DNA of 64,000 nt from Actinobacillus sp. GY-402 (GCF_014843355.1 NZ_CP062137.1:124001-188000); one strand, 5' to 3'; shown: positions 37,856 through 48,491, counted from the first letter of the stretch. The notes: generated from the sequence alone by a model not told the origin. A program made the numbers and translations.

Positions 37856-38413
37856 ATGAAAACTGTCGTAAAAGCCACCGCACTTTCTTTAGCTTTAGCA
37901 TTCGCCTCTTCCGCTGCCGTTGCGGCTGAAAATATCGCCTTCTTAAATGCCGGCGTAGTTTTCCAGAACCATCCGGATCGCGCAGCCATCGCTAAAAAAT
38001 TAGACGACCAATTTAAAGGTGAAGCCGACAAATTAGCGGCGAGCAAAAAAGCAATCGATGCCAAAATCGCCGCGCTACAAAAAGAAGCGAAAGATTTACG
38101 TAGCGCAGACATCAAAAAACGTGAAGATGAAATTAACAAGTTAATGCGCGAACAAGATGCTAAAGCTCGTAAATTCCAACAAAAAACACAACAGGTTGAA
38201 CGTGAAGAAACCGCTAAACTGTTAGAATCCATCCAGAAAGCCACTAACAATTTCGCAAAAGAAAAAGGCTATACCTATGTACTTGACGCCAATTCAGTGA
38301 TTTATGCGGCGGACGGCAAAGATATTACCGAGGACGTATTAACGGCCGTAGGCGGTAAGTTACCGGCGGAACCGAAAGACGGCAAACCGGCGGAAGCGCC
38401 TAAAGCGGAATAA
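37856..38413 (+). CDS. skp: Periplasmic chaperone Skp (OmpH)
   Basis: Trimeric chaperone holding unfolded outer-membrane proteins. 185 residues, with signal peptide MKTVVKATALSLALAFASS ending AVA-A about residue 23. The long coiled-coil arms are the Lys/Glu/Ala-rich stretch AAIAKKLDDQF to EETAKLLESIQKA. The C-terminal tail PAEPKDGKPAEAPKAE is proline-rich and longer than E. coli Skp (161). A USS lies in the signal peptide and is read TAL. The leader between bamA and skp has a short hairpin (37797-37820). Confidence 0.92.
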   Translation: MKTVVKATALSLALAFASSAAVAAENIAFLNAGVVFQNHPDRAAIAKKLDDQFKGEADKLAASKKAIDAKIAALQKEAKDLRSADIKKREDEINKLMREQDAKARKFQQKTQQVEREETAKLLESIQKATNNFAKEKGYTYVLDANSVIYAADGKDITEDVLTAVGGKLPAEPKDGKPAEAPKAE

Positions 38414-38434
38414 TCGGTAAAAGGAAACTTCCGA

Positions 38435-39460
38435 ATGCGTTCCTATTCCTTACAAGAATTAGCAAACCAAATCGGCGGGGCCATTCGTGGCAACGCCGAT
38501 GTCGTTGTTAATAGTATCGCTCCTTTGGATAAAGCCGCTGGCGAACATTTAACCTTTATTTCCAATGTCAAATACCGTCCGTATTTGTCTCAGGCGCAGG
38601 CGGGCATTCTGGTGGTTTCGCCGGCCGACGTGGAATTTTGCGCCGACGACGCTAATCTGATTATTGTAGAAAATCCTTATGTGGCTTATGCCCGTTTGGC
38701 GCAATATATGGATAGCACTCCGAAAGCGGCGGTCAATATTGCGCCAAGTGCGGTCATTTCTGAGACCGTTTTATTGGGGCAGAACGTGTCGATTGGCGCC
38801 AATGCGGTGATCGAAGCCGGCGCGGTAATCGGCGATAACGCCGTTATCGGTGCGGGTTGCTTTATCGGGCAGAATGCCAAAATCGGTCGCAACACTCAGC
38901 TTTGGGCGAATGTCAGTATTTACCATGAAGTGGAAATCGGCGAGGATTGTCTGGTGCAATCCGGCGCGGTGATTGGCAGCGACGGTTTCGGTTATGCCAA
39001 CGAGCGCGGTCAATGGATTAAGATCCCGCAAACCGGACGCGTAATTATCGGCAATCGTGTGGAAATCGGCGCCTGCACCTGTATCGATCGCGGTGCGTTG
39101 GATGATACCGTGATTGAAGATAACGTGATTATCGACAACCTTTGCCAAATCGCTCATAACGTGCATATCGGCACGGGAACGGCGGTTGCCGGCGGCGTTA
39201 TTATGGCGGGCAGTTTAACCGTCGGTCGTTATTGCCAAATCGGCGGTGCAAGCGTGATTAACGGACACATGGAAATTTGCGATCAGGCCATTGTTACCGG
39301 CATGAGCATGGTGATGCGCCCGATCGACAAACCGGGCATTTATTCTTCCGGTATCCCGTTGCAACCGAATAAAGAATGGCGCAAAACCGCGGCGTTAACC
39401 ATGGACATTGATAAAATGAACAAACGGTTAAAGGCGGTTGAGAAAAAACTCGCCGAATAA
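38435..39460 (+). CDS. lpxD: UDP-3-O-(3-hydroxyacyl)glucosamine N-acyltransferase LpxD
   Basis: Third step of lipid A synthesis: transfers a 3-hydroxyacyl chain from acyl carrier protein to the 2-amino group. 341 residues. The N-terminal uridine-binding domain starts [14 protein letters not shown]. The left-handed beta-helix is made of hexapeptide repeats ([20 protein letters not shown]). The catalytic His is in the QIAHNVHIG stretch near residue 240. It ends the operon; the usual next genes (fabZ, lpxA) are not adjacent. Confidence 0.95.
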   Translation: MRSYSLQELANQIGGAIRGNADVVVNSIAPLDKAAGEHLTFISNVKYRPYLSQAQAGILVVSPADVEFCADDANLIIVENPYVAYARLAQYMDSTPKAAVNIAPSAVISETVLLGQNVSIGANAVIEAGAVIGDNAVIGAGCFIGQNAKIGRNTQLWANVSIYHEVEIGEDCLVQSGAVIGSDGFGYANERGQWIKIPQTGRVIIGNRVEIGACTCIDRGALDDTVIEDNVIIDNLCQIAHNVHIGTGTAVAGGVIMAGSLTVGRYCQIGGASVINGHMEICDQAIVTGMSMVMRPIDKPGIYSSGIPLQPNKEWRKTAALTMDIDKMNKRLKAVEKKLAE

Positions 39461-39539
39461 CGGTTAAAAAAACTTATCAATTTTTGCCCGCACTTTTCGG
39501 TACGTTTTGCTTATTCTGCGCGCGAAATCGGATTTGTTC

Positions 39540-40295
39540 TTATGCGGTAGTCAGGCGAATGTCAGCTTGCCGTAATTGGTTAACTGTTTCGCTTGATAAT
39601 GCGCGGTCTGTAATAATATCCGTTAATTCGCCGAGTTTTGCCGCGCAGAATAATGAAAATTTGCCGTATTTGCTGCTGTCGGCAACTAATATGCGTCTTG
39701 TGGCATTGTGTAAAAGCGATTTTTTCAGCGCCGCTTTTTCTTCCGTCGGCGCGGTAATTCCTTTTTCTAATGACCAAGAGTTACAGCTTACAAAGGTAAA
39801 ATCCGGGTTAACGTCCTGTAAAAATGAGATGCTTTGGTTGCCGATGCAAGATTGGCTGCTGCTGTCGATACGCCCGCCGGTCATGGTCACTTCAATTTGT
39901 TTATATTCGGAAAGTAGCAGCGCAATATGCAGATCCGTCGTAATAACCCGCAACGGGAGATGGGTAATTTTTTTCGCTATACATAATGTGGTTGTTCCGG
40001 CGTCTAAAACCACTGAATCGCCTGCTGTGATCAATGATACCGCATAATCTGCAATTCGTTCTTTTTCAATAATTTGGCGAGATTGTTTTTCGTTAGTGGT
40101 GGGTTGAAACGGAATAAACTGATTGAGCGCTACGCCGCCGTGAGTGCGAATAATCGAGCCTTTCTCATCCAACTTAATTAAATCTCGGCGGATGGTTGCC
40201 GGCGATGAATTAGTGACTTTAACAAGCTGCTCCACGGTTGCGATATTGTGGCTTTTCAGGTAAAGCATGATTGTTTCGTGGCGATCGTTTGGCAT
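39540..40295 (-). CDS. DeoR family transcriptional regulator
   Basis: 251-residue repressor-type protein. The N-terminal winged helix-turn-helix reads MLYLKSHNIATVEQLVKVTNSSPATIRRDL (given here only by its ends MLYLKSHN and ATIRRDL, residues about 9-38), and the DeoR sugar-phosphate sensor part carries VVLDAGTTTLCIAK and FVSCNSWSLEKGITAPTEEKA. ATG 40295 follows AAGGAATG. It lies after the six-gene operon, on the same strand but behind a terminator, so it has its own promoter. Its likely target is that operon; the inducer would be a phosphorylated sugar-like intermediate. Confidence 0.87.
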   Translation of the reverse strand: MPNDRHETIMLYLKSHNIATVEQLVKVTNSSPATIRRDLIKLDEKGSIIRTHGGVALNQFIPFQPTTNEKQSRQIIEKERIADYAVSLITAGDSVVLDAGTTTLCIAKKITHLPLRVITTDLHIALLLSEYKQIEVTMTGGRIDSSSQSCIGNQSISFLQDVNPDFTFVSCNSWSLEKGITAPTEEKAALKKSLLHNATRRILVADSSKYGKFSLFCAAKLGELTDIITDRALSSETVNQLRQADIRLTTA

Positions 40296-40409
40296 ATGAC
40301 ATTCCTTATCGGCTTTATATTTTAAATGGATAATTATGTTTTCGATGTAAAGAGTATAGCGCAAAAATCCGTTGAATTATCGATGATTTTTATTACATCG
40401 TAGTTTATA

Positions 40410-40437
40410 AAAAACGCCGGCATTTTGCCGGCGTTAT
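40410..40437 (-). terminator. Terminator of the six-gene catabolic operon
   Basis: AACGCCGGC-ATTTT-GCCGGCGTT (40413-40435) is a perfect 9-base GC-rich stem; on the minus strand it is followed by TTTTTTATAA. Confidence 0.9.
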
Positions 40438-40441
40438 ATGA

Positions 40442-40918
<477 letters not shown>

Positions 40919-40965
40919 TTAGAGAAAAGCATGCCGTTTCATGAATGACATGCCTGATAATTAAG

Positions 40966-42153
40966 TTAAGCGTTTTTAACCCAGGATTCGTCAATGCATA
41001 CGTATTTAATCGCCATTCGGTAGAATGTGTAGGCAATATGTAGTTTGCCGTCCGGGCCTTGTTTAATACTTGGATAAGAAAGTTCGCGGTTAAGCTGTTC
41101 TCTTGAGTTATTGGACATACAATAACCGTCACCTTCATCCAGATTACGAATATAAGGCCAGGTTTTGCCGTTGTCCGTGGAAATTGCCAATGACATTGGT
41201 GCGCGCGGCGCGCCCCAAAATGCATTGCGTTGTCCTTCAACCAATTCCGCTTCTTTTTTCTGTTCTTTGCTTTCGTCTTCAATTTCATCATAAAGAGAAA
41301 GACGACGTTCCTTGGCGTCTTTTGCACTTGAATTATTGAATACTAAGGCAATATCACCGTTAGCAAGCACATCGGCCTGAATGGAGGCATTGTTATTCGG
41401 CAATGGCAGCGCTTTAGGTTCTGACCAGGTTTCGCCATTATCAAATGAACGGCTTTCATAGATAAAGTCTGCCCAACGACTGCGATAAAGCGCATATAAA
41501 CTGCCGTCTTTGAGTTTTAACACATTCATATGAACACAGCCCGTACTGTTGGGAACATCGATGGAACGCCATGTTTTTCCTTTATCGCTTGAAATCATGA
41601 CCGCACTGGTGTCGTAACTGCCGACCCATTTTTCGCCCGGACGTGCAATACAATAGAACACGGGAAGTAACCAGTTGCCGTTATCTAATACAACAATTGG
41701 CTGGCGAATAAATATGCCTTTGTTCGGATCTTCCAGTAACACTTCAATCGGCCCCCAGGTTTCGCCGAAGTCCGTTGATTTACGGTAACGAACGATTGCC
41801 GTATCCTGATTACCTGAAATCTGAGCGGTATACAAAATCCATAGAATATTGTCAGGATCTAAGAAAAAGACAGGATTTTGTTCCGAGCGAGTCGGATCGT
41901 CGGAAAGTTTTACCGCCGGCGTCCAGGTATCGGCACCTTTTTTTAAGCGTGAGAAATAGGCCGAAATATCAGAAATCCCTTCCTGCGTTCCGCCAAACCA
42001 AGTGCAGAGCAAATCACCGTTTGGTAATGGCAGTAAGTTAGCCGCATGATTTTGCACACATTCTGTTGGCAAGTAGGCGTCTTTACGCGCGCTATCGTTT
42101 GGATTAACGACAACCTTACCCGATAAATCTAATTTAATTATTTCTTCAGTCAT
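40966..42153 (-). CDS. Cytoplasmic sialidase-fold (BNR/Asp-box) protein
   Basis: 395-residue protein with the six-bladed propeller pattern of the BNR_2 family. Four Asp boxes (S-x-D-x-G-x-T-W) occur at residues 126-133, 188-195, 236-243 and 325-332. The N-terminal NHAANLLPLPNGDLLCTWFGG is the family's opening blade. It has no signal peptide, unlike secreted sialidases, and no clear RIP motif, so it probably acts on an imported molecule. A charged insert lies at about 278-308. AGGAG precedes the ATG. Substrate unknown; sialidase activity is only one option. Confidence 0.8.
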   Translation of the reverse strand: MTEEIIKLDLSGKVVVNPNDSARKDAYLPTECVQNHAANLLPLPNGDLLCTWFGGTQEGISDISAYFSRLKKGADTWTPAVKLSDDPTRSEQNPVFFLDPDNILWILYTAQISGNQDTAIVRYRKSTDFGETWGPIEVLLEDPNKGIFIRQPIVVLDNGNWLLPVFYCIARPGEKWVGSYDTSAVMISSDKGKTWRSIDVPNSTGCVHMNVLKLKDGSLYALYRSRWADFIYESRSFDNGETWSEPKALPLPNNNASIQADVLANGDIALVFNNSSAKDAKERRLSLYDEIEDESKEQKKEAELVEGQRNAFWGAPRAPMSLAISTDNGKTWPYIRNLDEGDGYCMSNNSREQLNRELSYPSIKQGPDGKLHIAYTFYRMAIKYVCIDESWVKNA

Positions 42154-42166
42154 TTTGTTTCTCCTA

Positions 42167-43447
42167 TTAAACCGGAAATAGAATCAGTGCGCCTGCCGTA
42201 AGAGCCAGTAAACGAATAAAGTATTGCGGAATGGTGAATTTCCAGAATTCGATCATGGTATATTTCCCCGTTCCCATAATTAATGCGGGCATACCGTCCA
42301 CAGGGAGAAAGTGACCGCACCAGCCCGAGATAACGATTGCGGTTGCTGCAGCGGTCGGATTGAATCCAAGTTGTAAGCAGGTCGCGATAGCCAATGGTGC
42401 AAACACATATACGGTACCGATGGTCGAGCCCGTTAAAGTTGCTAATAGACTGGTTAAAATACAGAAAGTGAAAACCAGCAGGAATGGATTGATATTAGAA
42501 CCGAGCATATCGGCTACGGATTTACCGACCATTTCTGTCAGCCCTGTGCTTCCTAGTGCGTCAGCAACCCCAATAACCCCGGCAGACATAAGAATGATAG
42601 GTGCGCTAATGGCATTTCTTATTTCTGTGAAGTTCAATACACCGGCCAAGAATATCGGTAGCACTGCAAGACCGGTTATGGCGTAACCCGCATCACCAAT
42701 GTAACTTTGCGCAACCATACCAATAACTGCAAGAACAAAGGAGGAATAAGTGACTAGTTCTTGTTTTTTTGTAAGCTGGGTTTTGTGTTCTTCCGCTAAA
42801 TTATCACTGTATTCGCCGGTAGTAGAAATGGGATGTTCCGGTAAAATCTTGTAGGCTAATAATGACCACGCCAAGAAACTGAGTGAGAGAATTAAATTAA
42901 CGATTGAAAATTCAACTAAGTTAACATTAGTCGCAGCTCCTGCCGCTTCCAATACCGCAATTGTAATACCATATTGTAAAGCGGTATTAAACGGCGCAAG
43001 TGGATGGTTAGCCGCAAAACCGGCCGGCATCAATACTTTAGAGGGCGCAAGTGCTTTGTTTTCCGGTAATGCAGACAAAAGCCCGATAACCAACACATAA
43101 TAAGCTGTTGAGCCCATACCAAAAAGACTTGTTCCCAGCATAACGACTACAACCAGAAGAGTATATGCTTTAAAACCGCCTTTTTTTGCCATATTGAATA
43201 TAGCCGTTTTAAATGTGGTGATAAAACTGGTCTTTTGCAAGGCTGCGATAATAGCCATAAACGCTGCAAGCATCATAATGGTTGAGTTAGCAAAACCACC
43301 AAAAGCAACTTTAATATCAACCACTCCTGTTACTACGAGCAACAGGCAGGCAATGAGCGGAGGTACGCCGAAAGGCAGTTTGTCTCTCATGATTAAAATA
43401 ATCATTAAAATCGTAATTGCTAACGCAATAATCATTGGGGTTGTCAT
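42167..43447 (-). CDS. SLC13/DASS-type anion permease
   Basis: 426-residue inner-membrane carrier with about 11-12 helices, two inverted repeats. The paired hairpin-type texts MPAGFAANHPLAPFNT and TLTGSTIGTVYVFAPLA are SLC13/CitMHS-like. Such carriers import organic acids (citrate, C4-dicarboxylates, sugar acids) with Na+ or H+. The strong site GGAGGTGACTT precedes the ATG. It sits in the middle of the operon between the alcohol dehydrogenase and propeller genes, so it should import the pathway's substrate, most likely an acidic sugar derivative. Confidence 0.82.
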   Translation of the reverse strand: MTTPMIIALAITILMIILIMRDKLPFGVPPLIACLLLVVTGVVDIKVAFGGFANSTIMMLAAFMAIIAALQKTSFITTFKTAIFNMAKKGGFKAYTLLVVVVMLGTSLFGMGSTAYYVLVIGLLSALPENKALAPSKVLMPAGFAANHPLAPFNTALQYGITIAVLEAAGAATNVNLVEFSIVNLILSLSFLAWSLLAYKILPEHPISTTGEYSDNLAEEHKTQLTKKQELVTYSSFVLAVIGMVAQSYIGDAGYAITGLAVLPIFLAGVLNFTEIRNAISAPIILMSAGVIGVADALGSTGLTEMVGKSVADMLGSNINPFLLVFTFCILTSLLATLTGSTIGTVYVFAPLAIATCLQLGFNPTAAATAIVISGWCGHFLPVDGMPALIMGTGKYTMIEFWKFTIPQYFIRLLALTAGALILFPV

Positions 43448-43495
43448 AAGTCACCTCCACTATGGCGCTTTGGATTAATAGGAAAATGATGAGGA

Positions 43496-44653
43496 TTAGA
43501 TAATTTTTCTATAAATTTCAATAATATCCGTTTTAGTCATCACTTTCGGATTGTTATCAAGTAAGCGTTTTACCGTCAAAGCCGCATCAGCAAGCTCACT
43601 CAAGGTCTCTTCCGTGATACCGACAGATTTCAAATCACATTTAATGTTTAAATCACGAATTAATGCATAAAATTCATCAATCAATTTTTCTGCCGCTTGA
43701 TGTTGCGTACAACCCTGTACATCTAAGCCCATCGCTTTCGCGAGATTGGCAAATTTTGCTTCACAGGCATCAAGGTTGAATTTCATCACATCGGGCAATA
43801 GAATCGCATTCGATAATCCGTGCGGAATATGGTATTTACCTCCTAACGGATAAGATAATGCGTGAATGGCTACGGTGCTTGACGTGGCAATAGATGCGCC
43901 GCCGAAATAAGAACCGAGTAACATATTTTCGCGCGCTTGCAGATTTTTACCGTCACGATAAGCGGTACGAATGCTGCGCCCGATTAATTCCACCGCTTTT
44001 AGGGCGAAGGTATCGCTGAACGGACTTGCTTTCTTGGAGATGTAGCATTCCACGGCGTGACAAAGCGCATCAATCCCCGTATTGGCGGTGATATGCGGTG
44101 GTAGACCGACGGTCATTGCGGGATCTAGAATGACGCAATTCGGCAGCATTTTTTCATCTACGATACCCACTTTTAATTCACGTTCGGGAATAAGCACGAT
44201 TGCGTTTGGCGTAGCTTCAGAGCCCGTACCGGATGTGGTTGGTACCATAACGGTTGGAATGCCGCGGTTTTTGAATTTTGTTTTACCGTCCGCAACATCT
44301 TGCAGTTCAACATTATTATTGAGCAACATCGCGACGAGTTTCGCAGTATCCATTGCGCTGCCGCCGCCAATACCAATCACCATTTGAGCATTAGTATTTT
44401 GGGCATGCCGGTAAATTTGATTAACTTGTTCCAATGGCGGTTCGGGCGGCGTATCGTTAATTACTTGTACGTTAATACCCGCGTTTTCAAGAATTGCTTT
44501 AGGCTCGTTGATTAAACCTGCGGCGAACACGCCGGGATCGGTAATAATAACGACATTTTCGGCGTTGTAGCTTTTTACGATATCGGCAATTTGTTGAATA
44601 CTGCCGGCACCGCCAATGATTTTATTGGTATGAAATAAAGAATAAGTTGACAT
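43496..44653 (-). CDS. Iron-containing alcohol dehydrogenase
   Basis: 385-residue group III dehydrogenase. NAD site GIGGGSAMD (94-102); the metal ligands match FucO: Asp195 and His199 in GIDALCHAVE, His264 in AIHALSYPLGG and His278 in HIPHGLSN. It would reduce an aldehyde or oxidise a hydroxy acid with NAD(H). Placed after the DapA-like lyase, it may reduce the aldehyde that the lyase releases. The ribosome site is weak. The substrate cannot be told from the sequence. Confidence 0.88.
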   Translation of the reverse strand: MSTYSLFHTNKIIGGAGSIQQIADIVKSYNAENVVIITDPGVFAAGLINEPKAILENAGINVQVINDTPPEPPLEQVNQIYRHAQNTNAQMVIGIGGGSAMDTAKLVAMLLNNNVELQDVADGKTKFKNRGIPTVMVPTTSGTGSEATPNAIVLIPERELKVGIVDEKMLPNCVILDPAMTVGLPPHITANTGIDALCHAVECYISKKASPFSDTFALKAVELIGRSIRTAYRDGKNLQARENMLLGSYFGGASIATSSTVAIHALSYPLGGKYHIPHGLSNAILLPDVMKFNLDACEAKFANLAKAMGLDVQGCTQHQAAEKLIDEFYALIRDLNIKCDLKSVGITEETLSELADAALTVKRLLDNNPKVMTKTDIIEIYRKII

Positions 44654-44678
44654 AAATGATTACCAAGTGAATTTTCGA

Positions 44679-45557
44679 TTAATCGTATAGTTTAAATACG
44701 TCTTGTAATGCTTGATCGATGACTGTATTTGCACAGTTTGAAGGTTCGCGCGCAGGGCCTACGTTGTGACCGCGTAAAAGTGCGGCACGTTTTACCACAG
44801 AATTTGGATTGCCCATTTGCATAACATTGCGGAATGCCCGGATTTTTTTCTGCGCTTCATTCGCTTTCTCAAAATCACCTTGTTTCCAATATTCGTAAAT
44901 AGACACCATGAGTTCGGGAAACACATTGGCACAACCGCTAATGGCGCCCGTACCGCCGGCGAGCAACGTCCAAAGGATTAATGAATCGCTGCCCGCCATA
45001 ACGTTAATATTAGGAACGGTATTTTCGATGTATTTCAATGTGTTATCGAAATTACCGCTGCTGTCTTTAATACCAATAATATTGCTGTTTTCTTCGGCAA
45101 GTTTTTTCACCGTTTTATAGTCGATATTATTGCCTGAGCGTGCCGGAATGTTGTACATCAAAACAGGAGCATTAACGCTTTTCGCGACGGAATTAAAATG
45201 ACGATATAAATCGTCCTGGCTAACGGCAACAAAGTATGGTGAAATCACAGAAAGCACGTCTACTCCGAGATCTAACACTTTCTTCGAGAATTCAACGGTT
45301 TCTTTCGTCGTAATACAACCGGTGCCGGCATAAACCGGAACCCGACCGTTTACCGCTTCAACGGCGGTTTTTATAATCTCCAGTTTTTCGTTTTGATTGA
45401 AAGCGTAGAATTCGCCGTTAGTTCCCAATGGAAAAATGCCGTGAATACCGGCTTGTATAAGATAATCAATAAATTCTTTGTAGGCTTCCGGATTAAATTT
45501 TTCGTTCTCATCCAGTGCGGTGAGTACTGGTGCGACAACGCCTTCAGGTTTAAACAT
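44679..45557 (-). CDS. DapA/NanA-family class I lyase
   Basis: 292-residue TIM barrel of the dihydrodipicolinate synthase superfamily. Schiff-base Lys164 is in IIGIKDSSGN; Tyr135 and Arg140 are in YNIPARSG; the carboxylate loop is GTNGEF (45-50), not GTTGES of true DapA nor GSTGEA of NanA. It should cleave or form a pyruvate-type adduct of a 2-oxo acid. Not the housekeeping DapA given the loop and context. AAGGAG precedes the ATG; 14 bases separate it from the pdxA-like gene. Confidence 0.88.
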   Translation of the reverse strand: MFKPEGVVAPVLTALDENEKFNPEAYKEFIDYLIQAGIHGIFPLGTNGEFYAFNQNEKLEIIKTAVEAVNGRVPVYAGTGCITTKETVEFSKKVLDLGVDVLSVISPYFVAVSQDDLYRHFNSVAKSVNAPVLMYNIPARSGNNIDYKTVKKLAEENSNIIGIKDSSGNFDNTLKYIENTVPNINVMAGSDSLILWTLLAGGTGAISGCANVFPELMVSIYEYWKQGDFEKANEAQKKIRAFRNVMQMGNPNSVVKRAALLRGHNVGPAREPSNCANTVIDQALQDVFKLYD

Positions 45558-45571
45558 AATGAACTCCTTTT

Positions 45572-46573
45572 TTATTGATTTTCATATTTGATATTGGCCA
45601 TTTTGGCACCAAGGTATAACGCCTCGGTCATACTGCGACTGTCGGCAATACCTTGACCTGCAATCTGGAATGCGGTCCCGTGATCAACCGAAGTACGGAT
45701 AAACGGTAAACCGGTCGTAACGTTAACCCCGCTGTCGAAACCGATGAGTTTTAACGGAATATGACCTTGGTCGTGATACATCACAACCACCATATCGAAC
45801 TCATCCAGGTTCGCCGCTCGATGGAAAACGGTATCCGGCGGAATCGGTCCTACCGCATTAATTCCTTTCGCTTGCGCTTCCAGAACCGCCGGTAAAATTT
45901 CTTCTTCATCTTCCGTACCAAATAAACCGTGCTCGCCCGCATGCGCATTAAAACCCGCTACGGCAATACGCGGTTGTTTGAAACCGAGCATTTTGGTGTA
46001 TTCCTGGGCCAGTTCGATGACGGTTAAAACGCGCTCTTTTTTGATTAAATCGCAAGCTTGGCGCATTGACACATGAGTAGTGACATGAATCACATTTAAT
46101 TTTTCGCTGGTAAGCATCATCGAAAAATCTTCGGTATGGCTGAGTTGAGCGAGAATTTCCGTATGCCCAGGAAACATTTTGCCACCCGCGTGCAGCGCTT
46201 CTTTGTTTAAAGGTGCGGTCACAATTGCGTGGATTTTTCCTTTCAGGGTTAAATCAACCGCACGTTCGATAAATTCATAAGCGGCTTTTCCCGCGCGGGC
46301 GTCTACTTTTGAAAACGGCAAGTCGGCAGGGAGGTTATCTAAATCAATGACATCAATGTAACCGAATTCACTTTGATAATGATCGAGATCGTCAACTTTA
46401 CGCAGTTTAAGATTGGATTTAACGATAGGTAATGCGCGTTGCATAATTTTGAAATCGCCGATAACAACGGGATGCGCTAAGTCGTAAATTCGTTTATCTT
46501 CTAACGCTTTGACGATTACTTCAGGTCCGATACCCGCGGCATCGCCCATTGTGATACCTAAAATCGGTTTCAT
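45572..46573 (-). CDS. PdxA-family 4-phospho-hydroxyacid dehydrogenase (PdxA2-like)
   Basis: 333-residue NAD-dependent oxidative decarboxylase family. Metal ligands His167, His211 and His267 are all in place (TTHVSMRQAC, FNAHAGEHG, YHDQGHIPLK). Outside B6 synthesis, PdxA2 enzymes act on 4-phospho-D-threonate or erythronate with a DUF1537 kinase, but no kinase is seen in this operon. AAGGAG lies 6 bases before ATG 46573. It is the first gene behind a CRP-controlled promoter. The operon context argues against a B6 role. Confidence 0.87.
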   Translation of the reverse strand: MKPILGITMGDAAGIGPEVIVKALEDKRIYDLAHPVVIGDFKIMQRALPIVKSNLKLRKVDDLDHYQSEFGYIDVIDLDNLPADLPFSKVDARAGKAAYEFIERAVDLTLKGKIHAIVTAPLNKEALHAGGKMFPGHTEILAQLSHTEDFSMMLTSEKLNVIHVTTHVSMRQACDLIKKERVLTVIELAQEYTKMLGFKQPRIAVAGFNAHAGEHGLFGTEDEEEILPAVLEAQAKGINAVGPIPPDTVFHRAANLDEFDMVVVMYHDQGHIPLKLIGFDSGVNVTTGLPFIRTSVDHGTAFQIAGQGIADSRSMTEALYLGAKMANIKYENQ

Positions 46574-47066
46574 TGGATACTCCTTAATTCTCTGTAATTT
46601 CAATAAAACTTGTTGTGAATCGAAGCGTAAAATCTGATTTTTGTTAATATGTTTCGCTTTATGGCGCAAAAATGATCTTCTTATTTGATTTTGAGCATTT
46701 TCAATCTGATTGAACACGTTATTCGATTCGCCGGTATATTGGGAATTATTGATGAGTATAGCGTTTATTTTCCGAGTAAGTTGTGATCTGAATCACAGTT
46801 TTATGATTTATTTAAATCTTATGATTTTATTTAATCATTTTGATATGGCCCGAAAAATACCGTAACGACGATCTGACAGGCGATATTTGAAGAAAATAAA
46901 TCACGGATATTTTTGTCCGTCGGTTTGAATTTATGAAGAGGATGCAAGCTTGAACGGAGAATCCGAGAAATCCGTAAACAGCCGAAATTAACCCTGGTCA
47001 ATCTTATTCTAAGCTTGTAAAATAACCGACTAATTTTATCTATTACATTCTTAATGAATTCAGAAA
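46574..47066. other. Divergent intergenic region between the pdxA2-like operon and miaB
   Basis: 493 AT-rich bases. The CRP promoter lies at 46755-46797. The half toward miaB (46800-47066) shows no convincing gene, although an 80-codon minus-strand frame is open there; it has no ribosome site or recognisable product. Confidence 0.5.
46755..46797 (-). promoter_or_regulatory. Class II CRP-dependent promoter of the pdxA2-like operon
   Basis: TGTGATCTGAATCACA (46782-46797) is a perfect TGTGA-N6-TCACA CRP site. On the minus strand TATACT (46755-46760) is the -10, giving +1 near 46748 and placing the CRP centre at -41.5, the exact class II position. The transcript leader is about 175 bases. Confidence 0.8.
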
Positions 47067-48491
47067 ATGACACAGAAATTACATATTAAAACCTGGGGCT
47101 GTCAGATGAATGAGTATGACAGCGCTAAAATTGCCGATTTATTGTTCAGCACTCACGGACTGGAATTGACGGAAGATGCGGAACAGGCGGACGTGCTGCT
47201 GTTAAATACCTGTTCGATTCGTGAAAAAGCACAGGAAAAAGTTTTTTCCCAATTAGGTCGTTGGAAAACCTGGAAAAACGAAAAGCCGGGTTTAATCATC
47301 GGTGTGGGCGGTTGCGTTGCATCACAGGAAGGCGAGCATATTCGCGAACGCGCGCCCTTCGTAGATATTATTTTCGGGCCGCAAACCTTACACCGTTTGC
47401 CTGAAATGATTAATCAGATTCGAGGCGGTAAAAGTTCGGTGGTGGACGTCAGTTTCCCGGAAATCGAAAAATTCGATTGCCTGCCCGAGCCGAAAGCGGA
47501 AGGTCCGACTGCATTCGTTTCGATTATGGAAGGCTGTAATAAATATTGCACCTATTGTGTCGTGCCTTATACCCGCGGGGAAGAAGTCAGCCGTCCGCTG
47601 GACGACGTTTTGTTTGAAGTGGCGCAGTTGGCGGAACAGGGCGTGCGCGAAATCAATCTGTTAGGACAAAATGTAAACGCCTATCGCGGCCCGACGCACG
47701 ACGGCGGCATTTGTACTTTTGCCGAATTATTGCGTTTAGTGGCTTCTATCGACGGTATTGACCGCCTGCGTTTCACCACCAGTCATCCGATTGAATTCAC
47801 CGACGATATTATTGAGGTTTACGCGGACACGCCCGAATTGGTCAGTTTCCTGCATTTACCGGTGCAGGCGGGTTCCGATCGTATTCTGACCATGATGAAA
47901 CGCGGTCATACGGCGTTGGAATATAAGTCCATTATCCGTAAATTACGCAAAGTTCGTCCGGATATTCAAATCAGTTCGGATTTCATCGTCGGCTTCCCGG
48001 GAGAAACCAATGCGGAATTTGAGCAAACCATGAATCTGATTGCCGATGTGAATTTCGACATGAGTTTCAGCTTTGTGTATTCCGCCCGTCCGGGCACGCC
48101 GGCGGCAGACATGCCGGACGACGTGAGCGAAGAAGAGAAAAAACAGCGTCTGTATTTGCTTCAGCAACGGATCAATAATCAGGCGGCGAAATTCAGCCGC
48201 GCAATGCTTGGCACCGAACAGCGCGTGCTGGTGGAAGGCCCGTCGAAGAAAGACATTATGGAATTGACTGGTCGCACCGAAAACAACCGCATTGTGAATT
48301 TCAAAGGCACGCCGGATATGATTGGCAAATTTGTCGATATTAAAATTACCGACGTGTTTACCAATTCCCTGCGCGGCGATGTGGTACGTACCGAAGATGA
48401 AATGGGATTACGGGTGGAGCAATCGCCGCAATCGGTGATCGAACGCACTCGTAAAGAAGACGAATTGGGCGTCGGCAAATACGTGGCGTAA
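47067..48491 (+). CDS. miaB: tRNA-2-methylthio-N6-isopentenyladenosine synthase MiaB
   Basis: Radical-SAM methylthiotransferase acting on A37 of tRNAs reading UNN codons. 474 residues, as in E. coli. The N-terminal cluster Cys are in [18 protein letters not shown] and GGCVASQEG; the radical-SAM motif is [15 protein letters not shown] (about 156-163); the TRAM domain follows near 380. All Cys are present. A USS-pair terminator at 48519 ends it. Confidence 0.96.
   Translation: MTQKLHIKTWGCQMNEYDSAKIADLLFSTHGLELTEDAEQADVLLLNTCSIREKAQEKVFSQLGRWKTWKNEKPGLIIGVGGCVASQEGEHIRERAPFVDIIFGPQTLHRLPEMINQIRGGKSSVVDVSFPEIEKFDCLPEPKAEGPTAFVSIMEGCNKYCTYCVVPYTRGEEVSRPLDDVLFEVAQLAEQGVREINLLGQNVNAYRGPTHDGGICTFAELLRLVASIDGIDRLRFTTSHPIEFTDDIIEVYADTPELVSFLHLPVQAGSDRILTMMKRGHTALEYKSIIRKLRKVRPDIQISSDFIVGFPGETNAEFEQTMNLIADVNFDMSFSFVYSARPGTPAADMPDDVSEEEKKQRLYLLQQRINNQAAKFSRAMLGTEQRVLVEGPSKKDIMELTGRTENNRIVNFKGTPDMIGKFVDIKITDVFTNSLRGDVVRTEDEMGLRVEQSPQSVIERTRKEDELGVGKYVA

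Noticed and set aside
39461-39539. Expected fabZ or lpxA after lpxD
   Set aside because: The next gene is the DeoR regulator on the other strand; no trace of fabZ or lpxA was found in the window.
46831-47073. 80-codon open frame on the minus strand upstream of miaB
   Set aside because: No ribosome site, no recognisable features, and it lies in AT-rich intergenic DNA next to the CRP promoter.
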